A DNA stretch of 64,000 bases from CAVSSX01 sp963730735 (GCA_963730735.1 CAVSSX010000007.1:1364001-1428000), one strand, 5' to 3'. Counted from the first letter of the stretch, positions 43,915-60,223 are shown. Notes: generated by a model not told the origin, from the letters alone. Program-made: numbers and translations.

Positions 43915-46442
43915 TCAGGCGGTGAGCACGGCCACCGGGAGCACCCCGAGGGCGTCGCCGGGACGGAGGCGCCCACCGTCGAGCGCCACCTCCCGACCGC
44001 TGCAGCGCTCCCGGAGCGATCCGGGGTGCTGGCCCGGAGCAGCACCGCCGTGTCGCCCCAGTCGAGGTCGCCGCTCGGCAGCCGCCCGGGACCGGCCAGC
44101 GACAGGGTCTGTCGGGTCACGACCGCCACCACCCACCGGGCGCCCGATCGCCGGGCCACGGCCACCAGGCGTTCGGCGTGGCTCCCGGTGGTCTCGAGCA
44201 GCCGGAACCCACCCCGGGCCATGACGTCGGTCGCCTCGCGCCGCAGGCCGAGCAGGGTCCGGGTGACGTGGAGCTTGAGGCGCCCGTCGGGCCAGTGGGC
44301 GGCCAGCTCGGCCAGCTCGGCCGTCCCGGACGCCCCGAGGGTCGGTGGGGCCGGGAGGGCGTCGAGCAGGCGTCGGGCGCCGTCGAAATCCACCGGGCGC
44401 CGGTTGTCCGGATCGACCAGGGAGAAGTCCCACAGCTCGGTGCCCTGGTAGAAGTCGGGGACCCCCGGGCACACCGACTTGAGCACGAGCTGGGCCAGCG
44501 AGTTGGCGGCCCCGGCGGCGCCCAGCCGCTGCACCAGTCGGGACATCTCGGCGACGAAGGTCGGCGTGGCCAGCACCTGGCCGACGAACCCCCGCAGGGC
44601 CCGCTCGTAGGCGGGGTCGGGATCGAGCCAGCTCGTGCGCAGCTTGGCCTCCCGGGCCGATTTCTCGAGCGCCGCCCGTACCCGACGGGCCAGCTCGGGG
44701 CCGGGGGCCCCGGCGAACGGCCAGACCCCGAACAGGGTCTGGTAGCAGCGCAGCTCGTCGAGCGGGTCCGGCCCCCCGTGCTCGAGGACCCACCCGGCGA
44801 ACCGCCGCCGCCATCGGCCGACGGCGGCCAGCCACTCGTCGGGCGCCTCCGACAGCGTCCACAGACGGGCCCGGACGTCCTCGCTCCGCTTGCTGTCGTG
44901 GGTGCTGGTGGCGTTCAGGCCCGACGGCGCCTGCCGGGCCCGCCGGGTGACGGCCCGGGCGAACTCGGCCGGGGTACGCGCCGGGGACCCGGTCGCCTGG
45001 CCCACCTCGGCGTGGGCCAGCAGGCCCGGGAAGCGATAGGTCGCCGTGTCCTCCACGCCCTTGGCCATCACCGCCCCGCTGAGCTGCTCGAAGCGCTGGC
45101 GCACCGGGGCCCAGACATCGTCGCCGGCCGTGTCGCCGTCACCCGGGACGAGCCCGTCGACCAGCGCGGCCATCGCCCGCCGGCCCCCGTCGTCCAGCCC
45201 GGCCCGGGCCGAGCGGGCGGCACGGGCCAGGCGTCGCCCGCCGGCCGCCACGGCCTCGCGGTCCTCCAGGTAGGTCCGGTACACGTCGAGATGGACGAGC
45301 AGGGCCGCCACGCCGGCGGCGATCTCCGGTTCGGTCAGGTCGTGACCGGGCCGGGTGTGGTCGAGGGCCTGGCCCACCAACCGCCCGAGCCGGGCCGCCT
45401 GTCCCGGGAAGAGGTGGTCCAGGACCTCACGGCGGGCGTCGACGCCCATCGTTTCGAAGGGACGTGCGTCGCCGGTGAGGTCGGCACCCGCCCGCCAGAG
45501 GGCGTCGGCCCCGGCCGGGTCGACGAACAGGCCACCGGCGACGTCGGCGAACTCGTAGCCGGTGGTGCCCTCGATGGGCCAGTGGTCGGGCGGCTGCTCG
45601 TCCCGGGCCACGATCTTCTCCACCAAGAGGGTGGCTCCGGCGCCGGACCGGTCGAGGTCGTGGCGCAGTCGCCGAAGGAAGGTTGCCGGATCGGCCAGGC
45701 CGTCGATGTGGTCGAGCCGGAGGCCGGCCACCCGCTCGTCGGCGGCCAGGTCGAGCACGAAGCGCTGGGTCGCCCGGTAGACCTCAGGGTCCTCGACCCG
45801 CAGCGCCGACCAGACCGTCGATGTCGAAGAACCGGCGGTAGTTGCCCTCCCAGTTGGCCGTCCGCCAGAAGGCCGGTCGGTAGTGCTGGACGTCGAGGAC
45901 CCGGCCGACCGGCTCGTCGTCGTGCCCCGTGGTCGGATCGAGGGGGAAGGCCTGGCCGTCGATGGTGAGCACCGCCGGGTCGGACCGTCGGTCGACCTCG
46001 ACGGCGCCGTCGGCCAGTACGTCGGCGAGGGGCCGGCCCAGGGTGGCCAGGAGCACCTTGCCGTCCTGGGCGTCCCAGTCGATGTCGAAGTAGCGGGCCC
46101 GCCGGCTCCGTCGCCCCCGGCGGAGCACGTCCCACCACCACCGGTTCTGCTCGCTGGCCGCCATGTGGTTGGGGACCACGTCGACCAGCAGCCGCATGCC
46201 GGCCCGGTCCAGGCGCGCCAGGAGCGACTCGAACGCCTCGGGGGTGCCGAGGTCCGGGTCGAGGGCCGTCGGGTCGACCACGTCGTAGCCGTGGGTGCTG
46301 CCGGGCTGGGCGGTGAGGACCGGGGAGACGTAGAGCGTGTCGATCCCGAGCTGCTCGAGGTAGTCGACCAGGGCCTCGGCCCCGGCGAACCCGATGCCCG
46401 GCAGCTGCAGCCGGTAGGTCGACCCGAGCGGGCGACGGTCGG

Positions 46443-46446
<4 letters not shown>
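43915..46446 (-). CDS. treY: Malto-oligosyltrehalose synthase TreY, two frameshifts
   Basis: Converts the reducing end of a maltodextrin into a trehalosyl unit. From GTG 46446 (overlapping the glgX stop as GTGA), STYRLQLPGIGFAGAEALVDYLEQLGI and SPVLTAQPGSTHGYDVVDPTALDPDLG begin the TreY fold. The frame slips near 45808 (one extra G) and resumes ALRVEDPEVYRATQRF; RVAGLRLDHIDGLADP and LLVEKIVA hold the catalytic Asp and Glu and STHDSKRSEDVRARL the third acid. A second slip near 44018 (one missing G in GGG) restores RERCSGREVALDGGRLRPGDALGVLPVAVLTA. About 843 residues when mended, normal for the family. Last gene of the glucan operon; converges with the MFS gene. Confidence 0.88.
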
Positions 46447-48559
<2,113 letters not shown>

Positions 48560-48563
<4 letters not shown>

Positions 48564-50479
48564 CGGGCGGCGTCCTCTCCCTGCTCGGTCGTCGTCGATC
48601 CCAGGCCGAGCACCCGGTAGCCCCAAGGGCCGAGCGTCCCACCCGTCGGGTCGGGATGCGTGCTGGTGCCCGGGGCGTCGAGCCCCGGGTCCGGTGAATC
48701 CAACAGCGTACGTGCGCCGGTCAGGTCCCTGTCCAGTTCGAGTGCGTGCGGGGACACCGGCACGGCATCGGGGCCGAAATTCATGAGGGCCACCACGTGG
48801 GCGTCGGCCACCGAGCGCCGCAGCACGACCAGGGTGTCCCATCGGTGGGCGGCAACCACCCGGTGGGGTGTGGCGGCCAGGGCCGGGTGGCTCCGGCGGA
48901 GGGAGAGGAGCCGACGGTGCAGCTCCCACAGTTCGCGATGTCCGGGTCGATGACGGAGCCCGGGGTCGAGGACGGCGAGGCGGCGGGTGGCCTCGTCGGC
49001 CGGGTCGAGCAGGTCGCCCTCGGGCGCCATCGAGCCGAGCTCCTCCCGCCGGCCCCGGCGCACGGCGGCCACCAGGTCGGGATCGGAATGGTCGACGAAG
49101 TACGGGAACGGGGCGGTCTCGCCGTACTCCTCGCCCATGAACAGCAGGGGGATCCCCGGGGCGAGCAGGAGAGCGACGGCAGCCAGTCGCAGCCGCTCGG
49201 CATCGACCAGCTCGGTGAGTCGCTCGCCGCGGGGCCGGTTACCGATCTGGTCGTGGTTCTGGGCGAAGACCACGAACCGGGAGGGGTCGATACCCGACGG
49301 GCGGGCCCCGTGGCGGCGCCGGCGGAAGGCCGAGTACTGGCCCTGGAAGACGAAGCCCGCGGTGTAGGCGGTGACCAGCTCGTCCGGCGAGCCGAAGTCG
49401 ACGTAGTACGAGGTCCGTTCCCCGGTGAGCAACGTGTGCAACGAGTGGTGGAAGTCGTCGTTCCACTGGGCGTCCATGGCCAGCCCGCCGAGCGACGGTG
49501 GCCGGACCACGGCCGGGTTGTTGTCGGCGCTCTCGGCGAGCAACGGGCAGGGCCGGCCCAGTTCGTCGGCCAGTGACCGCGAGAGGGCCGACAGCTCGGC
49601 CAGGAAGGGCAGGGCGGTGGGGTCGACGATGCCGTGGACGGCGTCGAGCCGGAGGGCGTCGACGTGGAAGTCCTCGAACCACAGTCGGGCGTTCTGGAGG
49701 AAGTACGACCGGACGTCGTCGGAGCCGGCACCGTCGAAGTTCATGGCCGGGCCCCACGGCGTCCGGTAGCGGTCGGTGACGTAGGGGCCGAAGCTCGGCA
49801 GGACGTTGCCCTCGGGGCCCAGGTGGTTGTAGACGACGTCGGCGATGACGGCCAGCCCCCGACGGTGGCAGGCGTCGACGAAGCGCTGCAGCGCGTGCGG
49901 GCCGCCGTAGCTGTCCTGGACGGCGAACGGGAACACGCCGTCGTAACCCCAGTTCCAGCGGCCGGGGAACTGGGCCAGGGGTAGCAGCTCCACGGCGTTG
50001 ACGCCGACCTCGACCAGGTCGTCGAGCCGATCCTGCAACGCGTCGAGGGTGCCGGCCTCGGTGGCCGTGCCCACGTGGACCTCGGAGATCACGACGTCGG
50101 CCAGCGCCGGGGCCCGGAAACCGGCGTCGCCCCAGGCGTAGGCACCCAGGTCCACCACCTCGGACGGTCCGTGGACGCCGTCGGGCTGCGAGCGTGACGC
50201 CGGGTCGGCACACGTCGTGCCGTCGGGGAGCCGGTAGCGGTAGCGGCTCCCCGGCCCGCAGTCCTCGACCGTCACCCGGTGGTACCCGTGCTCGTCGCGG
50301 TCGAGGACGAACGGGCGGGTCGCCCCGCCGTCGGCCGCCAGCACCTCGAGGGTGAGCCGTTCGTGGAACGGCGCCCACACCACGAAGTACGTGCTGGCGC
50401 CCTCGATCGGGGCCGCCCCGACGACCGGCTGCTCGTTGGCCCCTCGTCGTCCGACCAGGGGCGTCCCTTCGAGGCTCAT
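48560..50479 (-). CDS. treZ: Malto-oligosyltrehalose trehalohydrolase TreZ
   Basis: A 639-residue GH13 enzyme hydrolysing maltooligosyl-trehalose to free trehalose. The N-terminal module (STYFVVWAPFHERLTLEVLAADGG) is followed by VVISEVHVGTATEAGTLDAL. HVDALRLDAVHGIVDP holds the nucleophile Asp, PLLAESADNNPAVV the Glu, and FAQNHDQIGNRPRG the third Asp. ATG 50479 overlaps the glgB stop (ATGA). Full length. Partner of TreY further down the operon. Confidence 0.95.
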
Positions 50480-52392
50480 CCGGGCCCCAGGATGAGGCAG
50501 CCGAGCGGGGGCAGCGTGAGGTTGATGGCCCGCGGTTGGCCGTGGGCCGGCACCGGCTGGGTGTGGACGCCGCCGAGGTTGCCGACCCCCGAGCCGCCGT
50601 AGACCTCGGCGTCGCTGTTGATGAGCTCGTGCCAGAAGCCGTCCTCGGGCACCCCGACCAGATGGTTGTGGCGGATCGTCGGGGTGAAGTTGCACACCAC
50701 CGCCACCGGGCTGCCGTCGTGGCCGCGTCGCAGGAAGCTGAGCACGCTGGTGTCGGCACTGTGGAGGTCGAGCCATTCGAACCCGGGCGCCTCGGTGTCG
50801 AGCTCGTGGAGGGCCGGCTCGCTCCGGTACAGGCGGTTGAGGTCGCCCACCCACCGCTGGAGACCACCGTGTCCGGGTTGGTCGAGGAGCGCCCAGTCGA
50901 GCGACGACTCGTGGTCCCACTCGCTCGTGGCGCCGAACTCGTCCCCCATGAACAGGAGCTTCTTGCCGGGCAGCCCGAACTGGTAGCCGTAGAGGAGTCG
51001 CAGGTTGGCCAGGCGTTGCCAGGTGTCACCGGGCATCTTGGTCAGCAGCGACCCCTTCCCGTGCACCACCTCGTCGTGGGACAGCGGGAGGACGAAGTTC
51101 TCGGTGTAGCCGTACACGCCCCGGAACGTCAGCTCGCCGTGGTGGTAGCGACGGTGGATCGGGTCGCGCGCCAGGTAGCCCAGGGTGTCGTGCATCCAGC
51201 CCATGTCCCACTTGAGACCGAAGCCCAGCCCGCCGGCGTCGGCCGGGCGGGAGACGCCGGGCCACGACGTCGACTCCTCGGCGATCACCTGGACGTCGGG
51301 GTGGTCGGCGTAGATCCCGGTGTTGAGCTGTCGGAGGAAGTCGACGGCTTCGAGGTTCTCGTTGCCCCCGTAGCGGTTGGGTAGCCACTCGCCGGGCTGG
51401 CGGGAGTAGTCGCGGTAGAGCATCGAGGCCACGGCGTCCACCCGCAGACCGTCGGCGTGGAAGCGGCGCAGCCAGTGGTCGGCCGACGACGCCAGGAAGC
51501 TCCGGACCTCGTTGCGGCCGTAGTTGAAGATCAGGCTGTCCCAGTCCGGATGGTGGCCGAGCCGCGGGTCGGCGTGCTCGTAGAGGTGTGTGCCGTCGAA
51601 CCGGGCCAGCGAGTGGGCGTCGGCCGGGAAGTGCGACGGGACCCAGTCCACGATGACGCCGATGCCCGCCTGATGGAGCTGGTCGATCAGGGACATGAAG
51701 TCCTTGGGGCGTGCCGTACCGGCTGGTCGGGGCGAAGAAGCCCGTCGTCTGGTAGCCCCACGATCCGTAGAAGGGATGCTCCATCAACGGCAGGAACTCG
51801 ACGTGGGTGAAGCCCACCCGCTGCACGTGCTCGATCAGCGGTCCGGCGATCTCGGCGTACCCGAGCAGTCCGCGTGGGTCGTCGTCCGGCCGGCGCCAGC
51901 TCCCGAGGTGGACCTCGTAGATGCTGATCGGCGCGTCCAGGGCGGCTCGGGCGTGGCGCCCGGCCAGCCAGTCGGCGTCGTGCCACTCGTAGCCGAGGTC
52001 CCACAGCACCGACCCGGTCTTCGGGGCCAGCTCGGCCCGCAGGGCGAAGGGGTCGGCCTTCTCCAGCACGGCGCCGGACCGGCTGGTCACGGCGAACTTG
52101 TACACCTGGCCCTGGACGGCGCCGTCGACGGTGCCCTCCCAGATGCCCGAGGAGCCGCGGGGACGAGCGGGTGCCGACGGGGGTCCCACCCGTTGAAGTC
52201 CCCGATGACCGAGACGGCGGCGGCGTTGGGGGCCCAGACGGCGAAGTGGGCCGAGCGTCGGTCGCCGTCACCCAGCAGGCGGCCGCCGAGGTGCTCGGCC
52301 AGCCGCCGGTGGGTGCCCTCGTTGAACAGGTGGACGTCCTGGTCCGACAGGAGCGACGTCGGCCCACCACCGGGCATCGGAGGACCGCTCAT
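50476..52392 (-). CDS. glgB: 1,4-alpha-glucan branching enzyme GlgB, two frameshifts
   Basis: Makes alpha-1,6 branches in the glucan. ATG 52392 overlaps the malQ stop (ATGA). The N-terminus contains HLFNEGTHRRLAEHLGG and FAVWAPNAAAVSVIGDFNGWDPRRHPL. A missing C near 52160 breaks the frame, which resumes RGSSGIWEGTVDGAVQGQVYKFAV. An extra base in a CCCC run near 51710 breaks it again, resuming KDFMSLIDQLHQAGIGVIVDWVPSHFP. ADGLRVDAVASMLYRDY, VIAEESTSWP and PLSHDEVVHGKGSL carry the three acids. About 638 residues when mended. Confidence 0.9.
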
Positions 52393-54530
52393 CGGAACTG
52401 CCGCAGGGTGGTGTCGGGCGTCGGGGTGCGGCGCAGGCGGTCGAGGTCGGCCAGCTGATCGACCACGGCGGGCGTGTCGGCCATGTCCTCGAGGGTCAGC
52501 GTGGCCCGTCGGCGCCAGTTCAGGCCGTCGGCGCCGGTGCCCGGACGGTTCTGGGGCTGCACCTCGCCCCACAGCTCCTCCAGGTCCACCAACAGGAGCC
52601 GGGCCGGGCTGGCCGCCAGGTGTTCGAACGAGCGCCGCCGGGCCCGATCGACGTCGGCCATCGCCGGCCTGGCCGGGGCGTCGGCCAGCTGGGCGTCGGT
52701 CAGCAGGGTGTCGGTCAGCAGGGTGTCGGTCAGCAGGGTGTCGCGCCACACCTGACGTTCGCGGCGGGCGTCGGCCGCCGACGCCGTGTCGATCACGCCC
52801 TCGGCCTCCTGGGCATCGATGTCCCTCCCGTCGAAGTAGGCGGCGAAGCGCGGCAGGTCGTGCGTGCCCCACGACGCCAGCACCTGGGTGGGGACCGGCG
52901 GCAGCGGCACGTCGGGGGTCGTCTCGAACTGCAGCACCCAGCTGCGGAGCATCCGGTCGTGGTCCATGTCGCGCCGGACCTCGGCCGGGACGGTCCCGAG
53001 GTCCTCGCCGACGATCGTTGCCCCGGCCCGGGTCGCCTCGAGGGCCACGATGGCGTGGAGTTCGTCGGGTCGGTAGCGGACGTAGGCGCCGTGGCGGGCG
53101 TCGAACCCACGGGGCACCCAGTAGAGGCGGTGCAACCCCATCACGTGGTCGATCCGCAGGCAGGCCGCATGGCTGAGGGCCCGGCGGAGATACCCGATCA
53201 CGTACCGGTACCGCTGGTCACGGATGCCCTCGGGGTGCAGGGGCGGGAACGACCAGTTCTGTCCACCGCCGAAGAACCCGTCCGGCGGTGCCCCGCCGGC
53301 GGCGCCGGTGGCGAAGGCCTCGGGTTGCCAGAACGGGTCGAAGCCCTCCGGGTGGACGCCGACCGGCACGTCGACGTAGAGCGGGCCGGCTTCCTCCACC
53401 TGCTGGTCGGCGACCCACTGGCAGTAGAGGTGGTAGCGGAACGCTCGCTCGTCGACCAGGTCGTCGGGGACGCGGCCCGGCTCGACGCCCGGCCAGTCGG
53501 CCCAACGGCGTCCGGTGGACTCGCCGGCCGAGCGGAAGCGGGCGAAGTCGGCCAGCTCCGGCCGCTCCTCGGCGAACGCCTCGAGGGCCTGGCGCCGGGG
53601 CGACGGCTGTTCGAACAGGGCCTGCGCCATCGGTCCGAGCACCTGACGCTTCAACCGGACGACCGCCTCGTAGTCGGCCAGTGGCGCACGATGGGCGATG
53701 TTCAGTTCGGCGACGAAGACGGGCGAGCTGAGGAGTTCGGCGGCGTCGGGGGCGATGGCCAGTTCGGGCAGCGAGAGGGGGTCGATGTAGTGCTCGCCGA
53801 GCCCCATGCGGGTGGCCGGTAGGTAGGGGCTCGGGTCGAGGCCCTGGTCGAGCAGCGGCGTCAAGGGCAGCGTGCCCACCATGGCCGCCCCGAGTGACCG
53901 GACCCACGCCCCGAGACGGCCGAGGTCGCGGTAGGAGCCGAGCCCCCAGTCGTCGTTGGTGCGCAGGGCGTGGAGCGGGAGGAAGGCGGACCAGCCGCGC
54001 CCCGGCAGCGGGCACCGGGGGGCGGCGATCAGGAGGGCCTCGGCGTGGATCGACGGACCGTCGAGCTCGATCTGGTGGTAGCCGGCGGGCAAGGAGCCGC
54101 CGAACATGCGGTCGAACCCGACCAGGTAGCGGTCGACCCGATGCCCGCCCACCTCGCTACCCACGCCCGGCCGGGCCACCAAGGAGAGGAACCGGGCCCG
54201 CTGCTGCCGTCCGTCCTCGAGGGTGAGGCTGACCCACAACGAGCCGGGATGCACCGAGTGGGGGAGGGAGACCTCCGAGGTCTCGGCCGGCGTGAGCCGG
54301 TGGACGATCACCGGCTCCAGCAGCTGGTGGGCCAGCCGCTGGCGCCGCCCGGCGAGGGCCTCGGCCACGTCGGAGGGATCGTCCGCCGGGGTGCCGAGGG
54401 CCCCGAGCACCGCCCGCACCACGTCCTCGTCGGCCGCGTGTACCTGTCCGTCGACGCCGGTGTACGAGGTCTGGATCCCGGCCAGGTCGGCCAGCTGGGC
54501 CAGGGCCGGCGGGAGGGTGGGGTCGCTCAC
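52389..54530 (-). CDS. malQ: 4-alpha-glucanotransferase (amylomaltase) MalQ
   Basis: A 713-residue GH77 enzyme that moves glucan segments between maltodextrins. It has the long actinobacterial N-terminal extension (about 1-170). WSAFLPLHALRTNDDWGLGSYRDLGRLGAW starts the barrel, HAACLRIDHVMGLHRLYWVPRG holds the nucleophile Asp, ATIVGEDLGTVPAEVRR the Glu, and WGTHDLPRFAAYFDGRDI the third acid. A DTLLT repeat (three copies) near residue 605 is unusual. GTG 54530 overlaps the treS stop (GTGA). Probably recycles short chains for GlgE and TreY. Confidence 0.95.
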   Translation of the reverse strand: MSDPTLPPALAQLADLAGIQTSYTGVDGQVHAADEDVVRAVLGALGTPADDPSDVAEALAGRRQRLAHQLLEPVIVHRLTPAETSEVSLPHSVHPGSLWVSLTLEDGRQQRARFLSLVARPGVGSEVGGHRVDRYLVGFDRMFGGSLPAGYHQIELDGPSIHAEALLIAAPRCPLPGRGWSAFLPLHALRTNDDWGLGSYRDLGRLGAWVRSLGAAMVGTLPLTPLLDQGLDPSPYLPATRMGLGEHYIDPLSLPELAIAPDAAELLSSPVFVAELNIAHRAPLADYEAVVRLKRQVLGPMAQALFEQPSPRRQALEAFAEERPELADFARFRSAGESTGRRWADWPGVEPGRVPDDLVDERAFRYHLYCQWVADQQVEEAGPLYVDVPVGVHPEGFDPFWQPEAFATGAAGGAPPDGFFGGGQNWSFPPLHPEGIRDQRYRYVIGYLRRALSHAACLRIDHVMGLHRLYWVPRGFDARHGAYVRYRPDELHAIVALEATRAGATIVGEDLGTVPAEVRRDMDHDRMLRSWVLQFETTPDVPLPPVPTQVLASWGTHDLPRFAAYFDGRDIDAQEAEGVIDTASAADARRERQVWRDTLLTDTLLTDTLLTDAQLADAPARPAMADVDRARRRSFEHLAASPARLLLVDLEELWGEVQPQNRPGTGADGLNWRRRATLTLEDMADTPAVVDQLADLDRLRRTPTPDTTLRQFR
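52698..52742. repeat. Three perfect 15-bp tandem repeats inside malQ
   Basis: GGTCAGCAGGGTGTC occurs three times without mismatch, encoding the pentapeptide DTLLT three times on the minus strand; a degenerate fourth unit (DAQLA) adjoins it. In frame, so the protein stays intact, but copy number could vary. Confidence 0.85.
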
Positions 54531-57500
54531 TGTCCGGTCGCCAGGGTGTCGAGGATCCCCCGGGCCGGGATGTCGATCCAGGCCGGTCGGCTGTTCGCCT
54601 CGTAGCCGAGCTCGTAGATCGCTTTCTCCAGCAGGTAGAAGTCGAGCAGTTGGCTCAGTTGCTGGCGGTCGGCCGGCAGGTAGTCGGCCGCACCGGCGGT
54701 CTCGAGGTACGACGACAGGAACGTGCCGGCCACCCACCGGTACCACAGGGTGAGCCAGGACTCGACGGCCGAGCTGCCGAGGTCCCGGGCGAACTGCATG
54801 GCCGCCGCCGTGCCGGCGTAGTGGAACGAGCGGACCATTCCGGCCAGGTCGACGACCGCCGAGCGCTTCAGTCGGCGCTGGCCGAGCGAGCGGGCCGGCT
54901 CGCCCTCGAAGTCGATGATGACGAAGTCCTTGCCGGTCCACAGCACCTGACCGAGGTGGAAGTCGCCGTGGCACCGGATGCGCTGGGCTTCCACCTGGGC
55001 GTTGCTGAGCGACTGCAGCTTGGCCATGATCTCGGCGTCGCGGGCCAGCACCTGGTCGACCCAGGGCGAGCGGGGGGTGAGCGAGCGGACCTGTCGGAGC
55101 ACCTGGCGGGTCAGGCTCCGGGCGCCGTGGGCCAGGGCCTGGCGGTCGAGCGGGGTGAGCGGCTCCGGGGCGAAGTCGGGGTCGACCCGATCGGCGGTCA
55201 GGGCCCGGTGGAGCTCGGCCGTGCGCTGACCGAGGAGCATCGCCCATTCGACGTGCGGTCCGATCAGGACGTGGCCGGGGGCCAGCCGCCGGTGGTCGAC
55301 CCCGAGCAGGCTCGACGGCGGGGCCTCCTTCAGCTCCGCGGCCTCGGGGTTGGCCAACGCCTCCTCGAAGGCGTGGGTCAGGGCGTCGACGACGTAGTTC
55401 CAGCCGTCGCCCTCGTTCGGGACGTACTCCTCGAGCACGGCCACGGTGGCCGGGCCCCTCGCCCCCCGGTATTCGACGCTGCCGGCGGTGCGGGGGGCGT
55501 TCGGGAAGCGGCTGCGCTCGCCCAGGTACCGGCCGATCTCGACCCCGGGGTTGACCCCCTCCTCGAAACGGCGGATGACCTTCAAGATCCCCGCCTCGTC
55601 GAACAGGACCGACGAGTTCGACTGCTCGGCGTCGAGCGGCGTCGACTCGACGTCGGGGCCGATGCGCCGGACGATCTGACGGGCGTAGCCGGCCGGCGCC
55701 CCGGCCAGCTGGCCGTCGGTGCCGGCCAGGGCCCGGCGACTCGAGAGGAGGTCGACCAGCGAGCGGGTGAACGACGGGTCGTAGACGGCGTCGTAGAGGA
55801 GACCGGACGTCCCCTCCGCCGTCACGTCGGCCACCACCGCCTCGGGCTTCCACCGGCGCAGCTCCTCGGCCCGCTCGCCGGTGGCGTAGGCCAGGGGTAG
55901 GACGTAGCGGTCGGGACTGCCGTGATCGAACTCGACCAGGACGATGAGGAACTGGGCCTCGGCGCGGGCCGAGCGGGGCCGGTCCGGCACCGCCACCACA
56001 TCGAGGATGGTCACCGAGGTGATCGACCGGGCCTTCTGGCTGAACCACCGCTGCCCGGCCAGGTAGGTCGGCAGGAAGTGCTCGAAGTCCTGTCGGTGGG
56101 TGCCGAAGAACAACTGCCGCCAGCCACCGCGGACCGAGAAATTGGCCCGGGGTCGATCCTCGACGTTCGACTGGCCGGTGAGGGAGAACCAGTAGAAGCC
56201 GTGTGGTCCCAGGGTGATGAAGTACGGCAGGTCGCCGATGGCCGGGAAGCGCTGGTTCCCGAAGAGCTCCACCGGGTGCGCCCCCTCGTAGGCCGAGAGG
56301 TCGAGCTCGACGCACTGGACGTAGCGCGACAGGTTGGCCACCACCAGGATGTGCTCGTCCCCGTACTGGCGGATGAAGGCGAACACCTTGCGGTTGTCGG
56401 GCCGCAGCACCTCGAGCGAGCCCCGGCCGAACGCCTGGTAGCGCTGCCGGAGGGCGATCAGGCGCTTCATCCACCACCACAGGGAGTTGGGGTTCGCCTG
56501 CTGTGCCGCCACGTTGATGGCCTGAGAGTGGTACTCGGGGTCGATGATGACCGGGAGGTACAGCCGCTGGGGGTTGGCGCTCGAGAAGCCGGCGTTGCGG
56601 TCGCTGTCCCACTGCATCGGCGTCCGGACGGCGTCGCGGTCGCCGAGGTAGATGTTGTCGCCCATCCCGATCTCGTCGCCGTAGTAGATGATCGGCGTCC
56701 CCGGCAGCGAGAACAGCAGACCGTTCATCATCTCGATCATCTTGCGGTCGTTGCCGAGGAGCGGGGCCAGCCGGCGCCGGATCCCCACGTTGATCCGAGC
56801 CTGGGGGTCCTGGGCGTAGACCCGGTACATGTAGTCGCGCTCCTCGTCGGTGACCATCTCGAGCGTCAGCTCGTCGTGGTTGCGCAAGAACAGGGCCCAC
56901 TGGCCGGCGGGGGGGACGGTCGGTGTCTCGGCCAGGATGTCGACGATCGGGAAGCGGTCCTCCTGCCGGGCGGCCATGAACATCCGAGGCATCAGCGGGA
57001 AGTGGAAGGCCATGTGGCACATGTCGCCGTCGCCCAGGTACCGCACGGCGTCCTCGGGCCACTGGTTGGCCTCGGCCAGCAGCATCCGGTCCTCGAAGTT
57101 CTCGTCGATGTGGGCCCGTAGGTCGTGGAGGAAGGCGAAGGTCTCCGGCAGGTTCTCGCAGGTGGTGCCTTCCCGGGCGTAGAGGTAGGGCACGGCGTCG
57201 AGCCGTAGGCCGTCGACCCCCATGGCCAACCAGTAGTCGACGACCTCGAAGATCGCCTGGCGGACGGCGGGCTGGTCGAAGTTCAGGCTCGGCTGGTGCG
57301 AGTAGAAGCGGTGCCAGAAGAACTGGCCGGCCACCGGGTCGTAGGTCCAGTTCGAGGCCTCGAAGTCCTTGAAGATCACCCGGGCGTCCCGGAAGCGATC
57401 GGGGGTGTCGCTCCAGATGTAGAAGTCGCGCTGGACCGAGCCGGGCTTGGCCCGCCGGGCCCGCTGGAACCACGGGTGCTCGTCGGACGTGTGGGCGAGG

Positions 57501-57843
57501 ACCAGCTCGGTGATGACCCGCATGCCCCGCCGGTGGGCCTCGCGCAGGAAGGTCCGGAAGTCCCGCAGGTTCCCGTAGGACGGGTGGACCTGGCGGTAGT
57601 CGGAGATGTCGTACCCGTCGTCGCGGAGCGGCGACGGGTAGAAGGGCAACAGCCACAGGGCCGTCACCCCGAGCCCCTGGAGGTAGTCCAGCTTCTGGAT
57701 CAGGCCGCGGAAGTCGCCGACACCGTCCCCGTTGCCGTCGGCGAAGGCCCGGACGTGGATCTCGTAGAGGACGGCGTCCTTGTACCAGGTGCTCGAGGGC
57801 GTCTGGTCGGGGGCGGGAGCGGCCTGGGGCACCCCGACGTCGG

Positions 57844-57847
<4 letters not shown>
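54527..57847 (-). CDS. treS: Trehalose synthase TreS fused to maltokinase (Mak/Pep2)
   Basis: A 1106-residue bifunctional protein. Residues about 15-560 are TreS, which isomerises trehalose and maltose. Asp217 (GVDGLRLDAVPYLYARE), Glu259 (LLAEANQWPED) and Asp325 (LRNHDELTLE) are the GH13 acids. Residues about 600-1100 are a maltokinase making maltose-1-phosphate: HRQDFEHFLPTYLAGQRWFSQKAR, AVLEEYVPNEGDGWNYV, and the kinase loop RCHGDFHLGQVLWTGKDFVIIDFEGEPARSLGQRR. Fusion of TreS with Mak is common in actinobacteria. ATG 57847 overlaps the glgE stop (ATGA). Confidence 0.95.
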
Positions 57848-59901
<2,054 letters not shown>

Positions 59902-60223
59902 TCGATCAGTATGCGGCGTGGTTGGACCTCCGGCGTCAACGAGTACGGAAAGGATCTTCCGGACGACGCTGAACGGGTTGACGATACAAGCGGCTGTCCC
60001 TCCGATACTGGTGGCCTACCCGGGCCCCCGAGGCGACAAACGACGGGCACGACGGGGGTGCGACCGGTCACGCGACCGCCGGCCAACGGTCACGCTCGTG
60101 TCCGTTCCCCGGCATCGTCGGCAACGATGCCGGGACATCGCAGGCCGTGATCGACGTTCGCCCGTCGGTCACGCCACGACCATCTCGCCAGGCGGCACAC
60201 GGTCCGCCGCACCTCTCGGTCGA
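59902..60223. other. Control region upstream of the glucan operon
   Basis: 322 bp between the leftward Lrp gene and leftward glgE. It contains a hairpin at 60108-60134 that probably ends the Lrp transcript. Closer to glgE, TTGACG and CATACT on the minus strand, 20 nt apart, are followed by 6 nt and the GTG. The spacing is long, so the -35 is doubtful. Confidence 0.4.
60108..60134 (-). terminator. Hairpin terminator candidate after the Lrp gene
   Basis: CCCGGCATCGT and ACGATGCCGGG, perfect 11-bp arms with a 5-nt loop, 90 nt beyond the Lrp stop codon. No U-tract. It could also be an operator in the glgE control region. Confidence 0.45.

Noticed and set aside
52389..57656. A single minus-strand open frame of about 1755 codons
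   Set aside because: Only its last 714 codons are real (malQ). The upstream part is a shadow frame of treS-maltokinase; its Arg/Pro/Gly-rich translation has no family features.
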